Shown here piece by piece: positions 1 through 13,207 of a stretch of 64,000 nt of DNA. Under the pieces are notes generated by a model. It was not told the origin of the DNA. It did no database searches and was given only the letters and a program-made list of their open reading frames with translations. This DNA is from Podaxis mareebaensis (lineage: Eukaryota; Basidiomycota; Agaricomycetes; Agaricales; Agaricaceae). The position numbers and the translations under genes were made by a program. Positions within the stretch are counted from its first letter, which is position 1. Each line of letters starts with the position of its first letter. The DNA lies in contig JAEUWP010000130.1 in the NCBI GenBank assembly GCA_018524725.1, forward strand, positions 124,001 through 188,000, read 5' to 3'.

Positions 1-1919
1 GATTCCCATAGTCACAGGAGGATAGCTGTCTCTAGGGTCAAAAGCCCAACAGGTGGGGGTAAATAAACGGAGCTCACACTCTCAAGGTCTCGCGGCAAAC
101 CGCATCAAGATATGGCAAACCCACGAGTTGATCATATGCCAGCTCCTCTCCGCCATTATCCTGTTTCGCTCGCCTCAACTCGGTACGTAGCTTATCCTGA
201 GCTTCCGGATGTTCTGCGAGGAGGTGCAGAATGCGAGAGAGTGCAGAAGACGTTGTGTCCATGGCCGCAAACGTAAGCGAGCTATCAAACAGGACGCGCT
301 TCGCATGAAAAATCCACGGAATAATTCTAATGAAGACGTACGCGACCTGAGCACGTACTTCATCATCTGACAACCGATCCTCATCCGACGCACTCGCATT
401 CGCTCTCGCTATAAGAACCTGGTCAGTGCCTCTGCTAGTCTATGAACAGACAAAACACACTTAGGATACTGATAATATCCTTCTTGCCATCATCCCCACG
501 TCCCTCCATGATTGCCTTCTGCTTCGTCTTACAGATATACAGAGCGGTCTCTTCAATTATATCGATGATATCCTTCACATCCTGCACCCACTGCGAGGGC
601 CAATGGTCCACAATCCACCGCTTAAAACGAGGGAAGTTGATGTGACTGGCAATAGGAAGGACATATTGTGACATAACGAATCCTGCGGGACCCCCTAGCA
701 GCCCACTATCATGAAGTTAGGGAGGATGTCCAGGAATATAACGGTGACAGGAGCGGGAAGACGCACCCAAGTCGTTTGACAGATCGACTATACGGATGGA
801 GGTCTGCACTTGTAGCGTCGACGTCTAACGAATCGAACGAGTATCCCATGCCACTCTGGCCAATCAATTCGAGTGCGGTACGTGTCATCCAGTGCAAGAT
901 ATCTATCTCCTTGGGTCCATTCTTGACTTGGCTAAGGATAGATTTGTGCAGCTGTTTCACGATGATTATTTGTAAGATTCGGTGTGTGTGTTGAGGAGGG
1001 TGGGACGTACTCGGCTTGTTACTTCATAGAATATTGGGGCTGACCGCGGGGGTACGCGTGTGAGTGGTAGCAAGGGTAGTTTAATAACGAGACAGAAACT
1101 CACTCATTTCGCGCATGTGAGCGATCGAGAACACAGGGTTTAACATTTTTCTCTGTTTCCTGTGTTGTTCACCTGTTCATCAATTATCACTTTGCTTCGA
1201 TAGTTACGTGGTATGGAAGTGCAGTACATACCCAAAGTCCCCAGCAACCCATCGCCAAAGAGTAACTTGCCCGACCTGACCGAACCAGTCAGCTGCTCCA
1301 AGCCTTCCATCGCTTTCTCCACGCCACGTACAAAACGAAAGCGGGAGCTTCTTCATAGATGTGTTGATCCTATCCGCGCGACGGCGAACCGAAACCATGA
1401 AAACCAGAAATTACCGGCGCGACCTAGGAAGGATTACATACCTTGACAAGGATGTGATGCAATGCCTTGGGATCGAATATGTACAGCGAGCGCTCCTGAA
1501 TACCATTAACGAATTGGACCCATGTTTCTCTCAACGACAGTTAGATGGCAGGATAGACGCGCACCCCAAGTAGACCTTTAATTTTCATCACTCTTCCGTC
1601 TACGTTCGCGGATTCAATGAGCACGTCTCTCAGCACGAAGGATTAGAACAAGCATTCACATCGTTCCAAAATGTCGTAGTGAAATTTCCATGCATACACA
1701 TCGAACATCTGTTCGATATTTCCTAGGCGCCGGACCAAACAACCTTCCAGAGTCCCATTAACAACGGGGAAGGAGGGTAGACTCACCTGTTAAAAGCGAA
1801 GGTGGGGGTGGTCCCGGTACAAGATCCAGCGGTGATTTGACTACATATTCCTTCAAGATCTTCCATAGCACGGCCGGGATAATGCATGCGGTCAGTCCCT
1901 GGACTACAAGTGAAGTCAT
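1..1919 (-). CDS. Cytochrome P450 monooxygenase, copy A (3' end outside window)
   Basis: Haem-thiolate monooxygenase, probably anchored in the endoplasmic reticulum by its N-terminus. The start ATG (1917-1919) opens a hydrophobic helix followed by a proline-rich hinge (PGPPPPSLL). Downstream, in frame after removing introns, are the motif RKQRKMLNPVFSI, the block HWMTRTALELIGQSGMGYSF, the I-helix (FAAMDTTSS, with Ala where most P450s have the first Gly) and the K-helix ExxR (ETLR, just above position 78). A short exon at 1-25 encodes YPPVTMGI, and the haem-binding exon lies beyond the window edge. No frameshift or stop was seen in the visible part. It is closest to copy C, including intron sequence. 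CYP family number and substrate cannot be assigned from sequence alone. Confidence 0.93.
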
Positions 1920-2680
1920 CCCTGTCTATATCCAGCTGTTTAGTCGATGCTCCGGAGCTGCTGCCGGTGGGGCAAGTTAGAAAGAGCTACACTTCCGGAG
2001 CACCCCCAATCCGGAAAGTGTGACAGAGACCCTATCATGTCACCCGTGACACAATCATATAGGCAAATGGGCGCAGACATGGCCCAGCACACATTTGACG
2101 TTCGGTATGTTGACACGATGGAACGCCAGTCGGCGACTCTGAGACCTAAGCCGACTCGCCAGCCCACCGGGGCTTTGTTCAAATGTGGTACTACTTAAGA
2201 CCGGGAAAGTTGATCAAGTGGATCGAGGTGCTGCATCATTTTTAGGATGCAAGTCAATCAATCGCATCTCTTCAACATCCAAATTGGTGTTTGCACTCGC
2301 GCTTGTGTGATTATGAGTATGTTTCGTGGATGTTTGATATTGGACTGCCTTTCTCCCTATACACCTTACTACAGAATAGCGACCGCAGGTGACGAGGGGT
2401 ACCTTGATCAGGTCAAAAAGCCTCACTACTATAAACATCTCCCTTACCACGAGTAGGATGTGACTGCATAAGTAAACAAGAATAACGATACCAACGCAGA
2501 GAGATATATATAGCTCCTGTCTCGATAAAAACGGTGATGCAATCAGGGATGTACCAGGTGGTGGCGCCTAGATTCTAGACAACACTCATCCTCTCTGACC
2601 CTAAGCCGCTAATGTCAAGAGGGAATTCTCACATGGTGAGTATTATACCAGAGAACATGCAAAGCAAATATTCTATGGTC
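1920..2680. other. Spacer upstream of P450 A, homologous to the spacer upstream of P450 C
   Basis: No gene seen. The stretch matches 10,633-11,402 along most of its length, for example in the shared stretches near 2040-2110 and 2330-2420, showing that it was copied with the P450. A TATA-like run (atatatata) lies at about 2505-2513. Confidence 0.6.
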
Positions 2681-3255
2681 CTAGTCTCGTGGGATCATGA
2701 AGTGATCCGCAAGACCATCAAAAAAATTCTGCACCATTTGCACAACTCGCACTCAGATTAGTTTATCACAATCTACTGCTCTGCTGGAATGATGACCCCT
2801 CGGAATAGGTCCGACTGTCCTTTGCTGTGCCTCTTCTATTACTTCTCCAGGTTCAGATTCCTCTCACGGCGCTCCACTTGATTGAGCACGCTTTCCCACC
2901 AGGTCTGCCAGCCCGATTTGCAGGAGTCATGATTGGAACACAGAAGGTTGTCGTCAGGCTGTGGCGCTTGCGAAAGTCGGGGTCTCAGGAGGGATAATGA
3001 CCAAAACCCTTGGGAGATCCTAAGCTTTCGCTCATGGCTTAACCCCAACAAAGATGGGTCCGTATATGAGGTGATATCCCCAATATCAAGAGAGGTTATG
3101 TTCCTCTTGGCACTGATATTAAAGATACTGGTCGCCTTGAGAAACACACAGTAGATCTTGCCGTGGAAAACGTGCAGATCATTCGACCGCTCAGCGACAT
3201 CTAGAGCCTGTTCAAACGCAGTGAGGTCACTGCTCCCCGAGTTGCAAATGCGCTA
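2681..3255 (-). pseudogene. BTB/POZ family pseudogene 1 (C-terminal remnant)
   Basis: The minus strand encodes the C-terminal half of the same BTB family as the intact gene at 11,403-12,650: blocks such as LTAFEQALDVAERSNDL, SHERKLRISQGFWSLS and the end FMIP are recognisable. The N-terminal BTB domain is missing, as homology starts abruptly near 3255. There is a frameshift near 2840-2850, an in-frame stop (TGA for an Arg codon, near 2755), and the normal stop after FMIP is lost, with a new one at 2681. It sits at the same place relative to P450 A as the intact BTB gene does relative to P450 C, so it is a decayed copy from a segmental duplication. Confidence 0.85.
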
Positions 3256-3901
3256 AGGGTGAGGAAGGGTGCCACAGGTGTTCTTGGCAAGAAACCGGAC
3301 GCTAAGAAGAAGGTGCGGGTTAGGAGTGAGAAGAATTTGCAAAAGAGGAATATGAAGAAATAGTTGTTAACTGAAGCTTTTATACTAGGATATCGCTCAT
3401 CGAGTGTTATGTCCTCGAGCAATAGATGTAATTCGACATATTTGAATCATAGCATCTGTTGAGAACGGTTTAGTGATCCGCTCACTACAATCGCCTAACT
3501 CTAAAAGTTTTAATCAAGGACACTTGACTCTGTCAAGGGCCGGGACTGATCTCAAGCCGACACTATCATTGCATCCATTTCCTATGCCCTCTTCACTCGC
3601 TACCTTGTTTTGTTTTTGTAGTAAAGCACCTTGCGTTCCATATGATTATGATTATGTTATCGACCAGCCGTACTTTCCCTACCCTTGTTAGTTGCGGATA
3701 GTACCCTGCCAGGGAGCTCAGTTATCATCTAGTTGTAGTATATGCTCACAAGTTTCAGATACAGTACCGTTCGTCGTGGAGTATCACCAGTAACATGTTG
3801 CCAAGGAAGTGGGAGTGCACATTTCCCGGAACCACAAGCGGACAAAGCATACCGATGATCGGGAGCACGATATACGAGTCGCAGCCTGACGGGCCAATCG
3901 T
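3256..3901. other. Intergenic, no gene recognised
   Basis: Lies between the truncated BTB remnant and the stop codon of P450 B. Only short ORFs without recognisable motifs are present. Confidence 0.5.
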
Positions 3902-6528
3902 CTACTCCCTGTCCACCAGACTAATTATCATAGGTAACGACGGACGAGTATCATCCTTTCCTTCTACAACGGGCGCAACGATTCCGGACATCTTCCAAAT
4001 GATCTTCCCAGTGTTCTCAAATTTGAATGAAGTAAGGAGAGTTGAGAGCACGACCTCTGTTGGGGACCCTCTATCAGCAATGTTGGGAAGGGCATTGGGG
4101 AGCGGGACATACTCATCTCGAGCTGCGAGAACTTGAATCCACTTTTTCCATCGTCAGCGTCCAGATTTCTCAAGAGAGTATTGGGGACGCACATGCAGGC
4201 GCGGCTTCCACCTAAGAACGTCATTCTAGGTACCCGTTTCGTCAACATTCCTCCTATGCTCCGAATGATACATGAAGACTCACAAGTTTGAGTATATACC
4301 AGGTATATGTGCCTTCACCACCTCCTCCGGCAACGGCTTCAACCAACGTTCTGGCTTCCACTCATAGGAGTCTTCTCCCCAAATCTCGGAGTTGGTGTTT
4401 GCACCAAGGACAGAGAGTATGAGTGTAGTCCCGTCAGGGATGATCAGTTCTGAGGTTTCGACGCCCTTGGTGGTTTTGATTGGTTTAGAAAGCGGAAGGA
4501 CCATTTCTTTGCGAGCGCTATGAAGGGAGATGTCGACTTTAATCAGCAGAAAGGAATAACGTTCCTTACACTCGGGTTGCAATAGTTACCGGAGGGTATC
4601 TAGCCCTATGGTCAAATGAATTCAAAAGAATGAGACGAGAAAGGACTCACACTCGGAGAGTCTCGCGGCAAACCGCATCAAGATATGACAAGCCCATAAG
4701 CTGATCGTGTCCCAGTTCTTCTCCACCATTACGTTTTTTTGCCTCTATCAGCTCCGCACGTAGTTTATCCTGGACTTCTGGATGTTCTGCAAGGAGGTAC
4801 AAAATACGAGAAAGTGCAGAAGAAGTTGTGTCCGTCGCTGCGAATGTTAACGAGCTATCGAGTACCCCCGTGAGTCTCAATGAAAATTCTTCGTAGGAGA
4901 CATAAGAACATACGCAACCTGACCGTGGACCTCATCGTCCGATAACCGATCCTCCTCCAACGCACTTGCATTCGCTCGCACTGCACAGCCACCACCGGGT
5001 TAGTCAGGGTCCATCGATCCATCTATCGCCATAACCGCATAGCCCAAGAAACCTACTCAAGATAGTGATTATATCCTTCTTCCGGTGGTCCCCGTGCCCC
5101 CCCATGAGCTCTTTCCGTTTCATGTTACAGACGTCCACGGCAGTCTTCTCCATCACATCTACAATATCCTTCAAATCCTGTACCCACCGGGAAGGCCAAT
5201 GGTCTACGATCCACCGTTTGAAGCGGGGAAACTTGATTTGACGGGCGAAAGGGATAATGTATTGTATTGCAATGGCCCCTCCAGGACTCGATATCATTGC
5301 GCTATTACCGGGAGGTCAGGGGATGTTAGGGAAAGGTGTCTGGAAGGGTGTACATACCTAAGCCGCTTGACCGACCGACTATACGGATGTAGGTCCCCGC
5401 TTGCAACATTAACATCGAGTGAATCAAACGAGCATCCCATGCCGCTCTGACCGATTAGTTCGAGCGCAGTACGCGTCATCCAATCTAGGATATCCACCTC
5501 CTTGGGCCTGTCCTTCACCTGATTGTGGATGGCTTTTCGGAGCTATTGGGATTGGATTTGTGAAATTTGTAATAATATAAGAAGGATGTGGGCGTGCGCA
5601 CTCTGTTCGTGACTTCGTAGAATGCCGGCGCTATGACGAAGATGTGTGTGTAAGCAGATGGTCGAGGCAAGGGGATCGAACACACTCATTTCACGCATGT
5701 GAGCGATCGAGAACACTGGGTTCAACATTTTCCTTTGTTTCTTATGTTGTTCGCCTATTTGCCAATCAGCAATTCGCTTTAGTAATTACATACGACACGG
5801 GAAATGGTAACACATACCCAAAGTCGCCATCAACCCATCCCCCAATAACAGCCTATTCGTTCTTAGCCAGAGCAATCAGCTTTTCCAAATTCTCCATCAC
5901 ATTTCGTTCTCACATACTCAGTAAAACCGGATGTTTCCTCATATATGCGTTGGTCCTATCCACCACAAAACCACAACCACGAATCATATCCATGAACTGT
6001 ACATTATCTCACTTGACGTAGGACAGATGACATACCTTGACAAGAACATGATACAATGCTTTGGGATCGAAAAGGTATAGTACACGTTCCTAGATACCCA
6101 TGCATATTAAATCATGCTTCCCTTTAAACACTGAAAAAAGAAAACGGGAAAGGGGGCACGCACTCCGAGCAGACCTTTGACTTTCATCACACTCCCATCT
6201 ACACCCCACCGAGTTCTTTTAGTACATCTCACCACGTAAATAGCTATGAGAAATACTCACACCGCTCGAAAATATCATAATGGAACTTCCACCCATACTC
6301 ATGATATAATTGCCTGATATTCCCTAAGAATCAGACTTAGTGACCAGTCGGCTTCCCAAGATCCCATAACCCAGAGGAACGAAACACAGGCTCACCTGTC
6401 AGCAATGAAGGTGCTGGTGGTCCCGATACACAATCCAACGGCGACTCGGTAACATACTCCCTGAATAGCCTCCACAAAATTACTGAGATAGCGTATGCAA
6501 TTAGTCCCTGGACGAGGAGTGAAGCCAT
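3902..6528 (-). CDS. Cytochrome P450 monooxygenase, copy B
   Basis: Complete P450 with the same intron positions as the other copies. It starts at the ATG at 6526-6528 (MASLLVQGL..., membrane anchor, then SGPPAPSLL) and ends at the TAG at 3902-3904. Visible motifs are TETNRLLLGDGL, NPVFSIAHMREM, the I-helix FAATDTTSS, ExxR (ETLR), the PERF-like segment EWKPERWLKPLP, and haem binding MTFLGGSRACIGFKF with the cysteine ligand. The GSRACI/GFKF junction is split by an intron. It is the most diverged of the four minus-strand copies; for example the exon after SVKRL reads ISSPGGAIAIQYIIP instead of GGLLGGPAGF. No lesion found. Its upstream region resembles that of copy D. Substrate unknown. Confidence 0.93.
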
Positions 6529-6729
6529 CTCTTGATTCAATCGTTTAACGCCTAGTGGTTTGGCGACGCGTAAATAACTGAACGTTGTGGGCGTGTTGTT
6601 GATGAAGAAAATATGGGAACTTGATGGACATGACAGGACCTAGATAAGCTGACAACATAGCACAGCCCTTCACCACACTGGAAACTTCCTCTCACGTCAC
6701 TAATCTACCTATCAAACAAGAGGCACAGA

Positions 6730-6816
6730 ACTTGGCCGAATTCCTCGAGATCAGATCAAGGACGGGAATAAAACGGTAACCTTGTTACAGGTATATTTAG
6801 ACTACCCCATCACAAT
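6730..6816 (-). promoter_or_regulatory. Promoter-like block of P450 B shared with P450 D
   Basis: About 200-290 bases upstream of the P450 B start. It aligns with 16,028-16,114 upstream of P450 D, including a TATA-like element on the minus strand (ctaaatatac here, ctaattatatacc there) followed upstream by a run of matching words. Likely core promoter or 5' leader; inferred from conservation only. Confidence 0.45.
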
Positions 6817-7599
6817 GTTCCCATGAGACACAAGAAGTTGCAAAAGTTTTGAACGAGGGTATGTTGCGAAAGGCACCACTTGACAGCATAAGTACCTCGT
6901 CTTGTCATATAACCTATTAGCACCATCGCATTAGAATGTACGAACCCACATTACTTGGAAATTGTGTCTGTTATCGATAATCTCCATCTGAGGGACTCGC
7001 CCATCTGGAACCCAGTTCCTCACGAGTCTAACCGGAAACTGGGCGCCCCGAAGAGCCTTATGAGCCATCTTCCGCACAAAGCGACATTTCAGCCATAGAA
7101 GCAATCATTGACAGAGGAAGTTGATTTCTCTGTGAACAATAATACAACGTTTAAGTGAATCTGCGCAGAGTGCTCAAACTTTCATCCCTCCGTTAACCCA
7201 ATCAATTCTTCAAGACAAACTTCGAGCTGGCCAGAGTATTTTTGTACTGATACTTGTATCGTGCGCGATTCTGAGCCGGGAAACTCCAGAACAACGTGCA
7301 AGAAGGTACGTTGAAAGAAAAGATGGTTATCAAATCCAATGTCCCGGAATCTGTAATTTGGATGAGGCACTGTGACTATTTGGCTGAGCACCGAGCGCCA
7401 AGCATGGGGAAAATTAACAGGGTGGTATATAGGATCGGTGATGGAGCCATAAGACCAATCACTTGTCGATATGGAGGATACACAACGTTCTCATGAAGTT
7501 TATGAACCACGATTCGGCTCGGGACCCGTCCGCCGCTCCATATGAGGGTGACATTGATCGGCTTGAGGAAACATCGGCTTTAGAACTACTTTAGAAGTG

Positions 7600-7782
7600 C
7601 AGTCAACTCCGACATAACCCATAGCACTCTGTCCCATGTTCGGGCCGTGGAGTATGACAAAGTATGGGTTACAAGAGAGGACTCAAGCACGAAAGAGCCG
7701 AGACGACTTTGTCCCGGGAAGAGCTATGGGTTATGGCAGAGCATGGGTTATGACTGGTATGGGTTATGACAGTGTTGACTGT
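7600..7782. mobile_element. Pogo-like MITE, copy 1
   Basis: About 183 bases with terminal inverted repeats: CAGTCAACTC then a CATAACCC-type word at the left end, and the complementary TGTTGACTG at the right, followed by TA. It is too short to encode a transposase. The outer repeat and about 45 bases of interior match the element at 48,482-48,658 in inverted orientation. Starting with CAGT and inserting at TA fits the pogo branch of the Tc1/mariner superfamily. The left TA has become TG. Confidence 0.7.
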
Positions 7783-8040
7783 AATAGCAGCATCCGATTA
7801 TGAGCGTGAATTTTGCCTCGTAGATTCATAACTAATTGCCTTTGAATCAGCGCTGATGCGTGATGAGGGTGAACAAAAGAGTCCGAGCGTTACGGCCGGG
7901 AACATTGCCAAGTCGTATCTCAGAACCCGTTTTGGGCAGAAATACAGTACGAACCATATAATGTCCTATAGACAAGACATACGAGTATATAACGAAGAGG
8001 AAAAGGAAGACACTTCGTGGCGATACGGAAACCTGATCCT

Positions 8041-10632
8041 CTACTGCCCGTCGACTAGACTAATCAACATGGGTAGCGATGGTCGAGTAATATCCGTTCC
8101 TTCCACAACAGGCGATACTATGTCAAACATCCTCCATGTAATCTTCTTGGGAGCGTTCTCGAGTTTGAAGGAAGTAAGAAGGATTGAAAGTACGACCTCT
8201 GCAGACACGCTTTAGTAACAATCCAGGAAGAGGCACCAGAAAGGACCCACTCATCTCGAGCTGCGAAAACTTAAATCCACTGCCCACACCATCAGTGTCT
8301 AGAAACAATGAGAGGACTAGGAACTCACATGCAAGCACGACTTCCGCCCAAGAACGTCATCCTACAATCCAATTCATGAAGCCTCTTCGTGTTTCGTAAT
8401 GAGAGGAAGAAAGGCACGCACAAGTTCGAGTAAATTCCAGGCATATGCGCCTCGCCCACTTTCTCCGGCAACGGTTTCAACCACCGCTCCGGCTTCCACT
8501 CATATGAATCTTCGCCCCACATCTCAGGATTAGTGTTCGCACCAAGAACAGAGATCAAGAGTGTGGTCCCGTTAGGGATGATTAATTCTGAGACCTCCGT
8601 GCCAGTAGTGGTTTTGATCGGTTTGGAAAGTGGAAGGACCATGTCTCTGCGGGCACTGCAAAAGACATAATTACCTTCGATTCGTAGAGAAACATGGGTT
8701 TCTTACGCTCTGATTCCCATAGTCAAAGGGGGATACCTGTCTCTACGGTCAAGAACTCAAGAGGTGGGGGCAAATAAACTGAACTCACACCCGCAGGGTC
8801 TCGCGGCAAACCGCATCAAGATACGGCAAGCTCACAAGTTTATCGTATCCCAGCTCCTCCCCGTCATTATCCTTTTTCGCTTCTCTCAACTCGGTTCGTA
8901 GCTTATCTTGGACTTCCGGATGCTCAGCGAGAAGGTGCAAAATACGAGAGAGTGCAGAAGACGTCGTGTCCATGGCCGCAAATGTAAGTGAGCTATCAAA
9001 CAGGGCGAGTTCACATGGAAGTTTCACAGAACTGTTTCAATGAAGACGTACGCGACCTGAGCACGTAGTTCACCATCTGACAACTGATCCTCCTCCGACG
9101 CACTCGCATTCGCTCTCACTACAAGAACTTGGTCAGTGCCCCTACTAGCAGATGAACACCAAAAGCACACTCACTTAGGATACCGATGATATCCTTCTTT
9201 TCATCATCCCCATCTCCCCCAATGATCGCCTTCTGCTTCGTCTTACAGATATCCAGAGCAGTCTCTTCCATTATATCGACGATATCCTTCACATCCTGTA
9301 TCTGCTGCGAGGGCCAATGATCCACAATCCACCGCTTAAAACGAGGGAAGTTGATGTGACTGGCAATAGGAAGGACGTATTGTGCCATAAAGAACCCTGC
9401 AGGACCCCCTAACAGCCCACTATCATGAAGTTAGGAAGGATGTCCGGGAATATAACGGTGACAAGAGCGGGAAGACGCACCCAAGTCGTTTGACAGATCG
9501 ACTATACGGATGGAGGTCTGCACTTGTAGCGCCGACGTCTAACGAATCGAACGAGTATCCCATGCCACTCTGGCCAATCAATTCGAGTGCGGTACGTGTC
9601 ATCCAGTGCAGGACATCTATTTCCTTGCGTCCATTCTTGACTTGACTAAGGATAGATTTGTGCAACTGTTTCATGGTGATTATTTGTGAGAATTGATGTC
9701 TGTGTTGAGGAGGGTGAGGCGTACTCGGCTTGTTACTTCATAGAATATCGGGGCTGGAAAGTGAGGTACACCTGAGTGGCAAGCAAGGATAGTGGAATGG
9801 CGAGACAGAAACCCACTCATTTCGCGCATGTGAGCGATCGAGAACACAGGGTTTAACATTTTTCTCTGTTTCCTGTGTTGTTCACCTATTCGTCGATTAC
9901 CACTTTGCTTCAGTAATTACGCGATATGGAAGGTGCAGCGTATACCCAAAGTCCCCAGCAGCCCTTCGCCAAAGAGTAGCTTGTTCGACCTGACCAAACC
10001 CAGTCAGCTGCTCCAAGCCTTCCATCGCTTTCTCCGCGCCACGTACAAAATGAAAGCAGGCGCTTCTTCATAGATGTGTTGATCCTATCCGCGCGATGGC
10101 AACCGAAATCGTGAACCAGACCTTATCCCGCCCAACCTAGGAAAGATTACATACCTTGACCAGGATATGATACAACGCCTTGGGATCGAATAGGTACAGT
10201 AAGCGCTCCTGGATACCATTAACGGATTGGACCCATGATTTTCTCAACGACAATTAGATGGCAGGAGAGATGCACACCCCAAGTAGGCCTTTAATTTTCA
10301 TCACTCTCCCGTCTACGTTCACGGACTCAGTGAATGCGTCTCTCAGCACGAAGGATCGGAACAAGCACTCACATCGTTCCAAAATGTCATAATGAAATTT
10401 CCATGCGTTCACATCGAACATTTGTTCGATATTTCCTAGATACAGGACAAAACAGCCTTCTGGGGTCCCATTAACAACGGGGAAGGAGGGTAGACTCACC
10501 TGTTAAAAGCGAAGGTGGGGGTGGTCCCGGTACACGATCCAACGGTGATTTGACTACATATTCCCTCAAGATCTTCCATAGCAGGGCGGAGATAATGTAT
10601 ACGGTCAGTGCCTGGACTATAAGTGAAGTCAT
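8041..10632 (-). CDS. Cytochrome P450 monooxygenase, copy C
   Basis: Complete P450, from the ATG at 10,630-10,632 (MTSLIVQALTVY...) to the TAG at 8041-8043 (ending SLVDGQ). It has the N-terminal anchor and proline hinge, AFILSNKLLFGEGLLGTLG, HWMTRTALELIGQSGMGYSF, I-helix FAAMDTTSS, ETLR, the small exon VYPPLTMGIRA, EWKPERWLKPLP and haem motif FLGGSRACIGFKF. In its 5' half and upstream spacer it is closest to copy A, even in introns. In its 3' third it is nearly identical to copy D, introns included, suggesting gene conversion. No stop or frameshift found. Confidence 0.94.
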
Positions 10633-11402
10633 CCCTGTCTGTATCCAGCTGTTTAGCCTACGCTCTGGAGGTGTTGTCGACGGGGCAGGTTAGGAATTGT
10701 TACACTTCCAGCGCACTCCCAATCCGGAATATATGACCGAAAAAATTATCGTATCACCCAGTGACACGATTACATAGGTAAATGGGCGCGGACATGAGCG
10801 CACGCTCGGCACGTTAATACAATGGTGTGCCGATCGGCGACTGGGATTTAAGTCGACTCACCTTGCGACTCAGCCCATGGAGGATTTGTCCAAATATGGT
10901 ACGATTTGAGCCTGGGAAAGTTGATCAAGTGGATCGATCATTTGAGAGATGCAAATCCAGAGTCGGTTGTGTACAGAGTCCCTTCAACATCCAATTGATG
11001 TTGTACTCGCTCTTGTGTAATTATTAATATGTCTCGTGGGTGTTTGATATTGGATTGTCTTTCTCCCTGTACGCCCTGCTACAGAATAGCGACCGCAAGT
11101 GGCAAGGGGTACCTTGATCAGGTCACGAAGCCTTACTGCTAAAAAAACATCTCCCTAAGTCTGAGCAGTATGCAATGACTCCTTAAGACAACAAGAATAA
11201 CGATACCACGCGGAGATACGTGTATAACACCTGCCCTCGATAAAACGGGCTGATGCAATCAGGGATGTACTAGGTGGTGGCGCTTAGACTCTAGACAACA
11301 CTCATCTCCTCAAACCTTTAAGCTGCTAATGTCAAGAGGAATTTTCAAATGGCGAGTATTACTACAGAGAACCTGCTAAGCGAACACTTCATGGCCCTAC
11401 TC
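10633..11402. other. Spacer between P450 C and BTB gene 2
   Basis: No gene seen. Homologous to 1920-2680; both spacers run from a P450 start to the 3' end of a BTB copy. Confidence 0.6.
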
Positions 11403-12650
11403 TCATGGGATCATAAAACGGTCCGCAAGACAATCGAAAAAATCCTGCGCCATTTGTACAACTTGTACCCGGATTAGTTCATCACAATCTACTACGTCGG
11501 AGAAATCACTGGACCAAATGGGATCAACTATCCTTCGCTGTACCTCTTCTATTATCTCGCCCGGGTTGTTCGGACACCTTCCACGGCTCTCCATTTCATT
11601 GAGCACTTCTCTCCACCAGGTCTGCCAGCCTGATTCGCAATAGGTATGATCGGGACACGGAGGGTCGTCGTCAAGCTGTGGTGCCTGCGAAAGCTGTAGC
11701 CTCAGCAAGGATAATGACCAAAACCCTTGAGAGATCCGGAGCTTTCGCTCGTGGCTTAACTTCAACATGAATGGGTCCATATACGTGGCGACACCCTTAA
11801 TATCAAGAGGGGCTATGTTTCTCTCGGCATCGATATTAAAGATATTGATCGCCTTGAGAAATGTATAATAAACCTTGCCATGGAAAACACGAAGATCGTG
11901 TGAATGCTCAGCGAGATCCAGAGCCTGTTCGAACGCCGTGAGATCATTGCTCCCAGAGTCGTAGATGTGCTTGAGCCAGTCTCTCTCAATGCATTCTATC
12001 AGCGTTTCCTTCTTGCATTGATTCGCAAGGATGAATATCCTTCCAACGTTGGACCATTGGCGCCACCTCTTGATGATGCTCTCGGAACTCGTAGCGGAGT
12101 ATGTGTCGAGAACGCCAAGGGCCCACTCTCGGAGGACTGTAAAATCGTACTTGTGTGACATAACCACGACTGATATCATCTTCGCAACGTTCACTGTGTC
12201 CGGATTTTGCTGCGCAAGAATTTCAGGTGGACTGCAAGTATTGACGAGCTTAGCAGACAACGCGAACAATCAGGGAAACTCATCAAGCACCTGGCGTAGA
12301 TAGCCCAGCATAGAGCCTCAAAATCATCAACGGAATCTTGACAAACTATGGGGGTCTCATCCGATCTCCCTTCAACGCGATTTAAGTCGCTACCGTTGGC
12401 ATCCGTCCCTTGGGGTAGGGAAAACAATGTCTGGAAAAACGCCGAACTCCGTTCAAATAGGGATTTATGTATCTAGACGAAAAGAGGAGGGTTAAGACAA
12501 TATACTTGTTGTAGGATCTTTAAGGCTGCTTACTTTGAAGAGTCTGTTCTCAACGAGAAGTACGACACTCCCGTCGTCGAAATAATAGTTGTTATCTCGA
12601 ACGTAGTTTGTGCCATGCTGGGTAGTGCTATCGGTTATCAGAGTCTCCAT
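11403..12650 (-). CDS. BTB/POZ domain protein, copy 2 (intact)
   Basis: Three exons, 12,534-12,650, 12,291-12,472 and 11,403-12,231, give a 375-residue protein. The first 100 residues form the BTB/POZ fold typical of mushroom BTB proteins: NNYYFDDGSVVLLVENRLFK, then IHKSLFERSSAFFQTLF, and DSVDDFEALCWAIYA. The rest is an alpha-helical C-terminal region of unknown function found across this family (SHKYDFTVLREWALGVLD, HERKLRISQGFWSLSLLRL, ending DRFMIP). BTB domains mediate dimerisation and often recruit Cul3 ubiquitin ligases, but no partner can be read from the sequence. It lies between P450 C and P450 D. Confidence 0.9.
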
Positions 12651-13207
12651 CGGCACTTCTGCGTCTATTACTTGGATTTGATTATAGAATGGACTGGGGG
12701 CTAGAGGGATAGAGAGAGGAGCACTTGGACAGTCAACGAGGAAGGGTATAAGGCTGTTTGTTGGAAAGCGGAGAAGGGCCTCGACTCATCCTGACTTAAG
12801 CCTTGCGTCTGGTGGCTTCCACTTTGGCCCTCAAGAAGCTTCTGTCGTGTGAGGGTGATAATCAAGATGGCGATACTGTAGTATGATTATCTCTATCGAA
12901 GAGCGGCGAAGCTAGACCTGTAACATTTCACGTTGCACATGTACTTGCACATTCGTCACGCTATGAAAATTGAACCAACCGCCACGTACTCGCTCGTGGA
13001 CTCGGTCTAGTTGACATCTTCAATATTCACTTGGGCATGTAAACCGAGCAATTGGGACTTTGTGGGCCAGAAGAACTGTTAGTCGAAGTTGCCTAGGACT
13101 GGACCGCTCTGTGCAGGAGGACATCTTTCTGAATTATGCAGATAAAAGAACAAAGGGTGTCAACACATGAAGGCATATGGATTACGACAATCAGGAAGCC
13201 TGACACT
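12651..13207. other. Intergenic, nothing recognised
   Basis: Between the start of BTB gene 2 and the stop of P450 D. No conserved ORF or repeat seen. Confidence 0.5.

Larger units (their letters stand above)
6529..8040. other. Intergenic region between P450 B and P450 C, carrying a MITE
   Basis: No gene recognised. 6730-6816 is a promoter-like block shared with P450 D, and 7600-7782 is a small inverted-repeat transposon. The rest shows only short unsupported ORFs. Confidence 0.5.
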
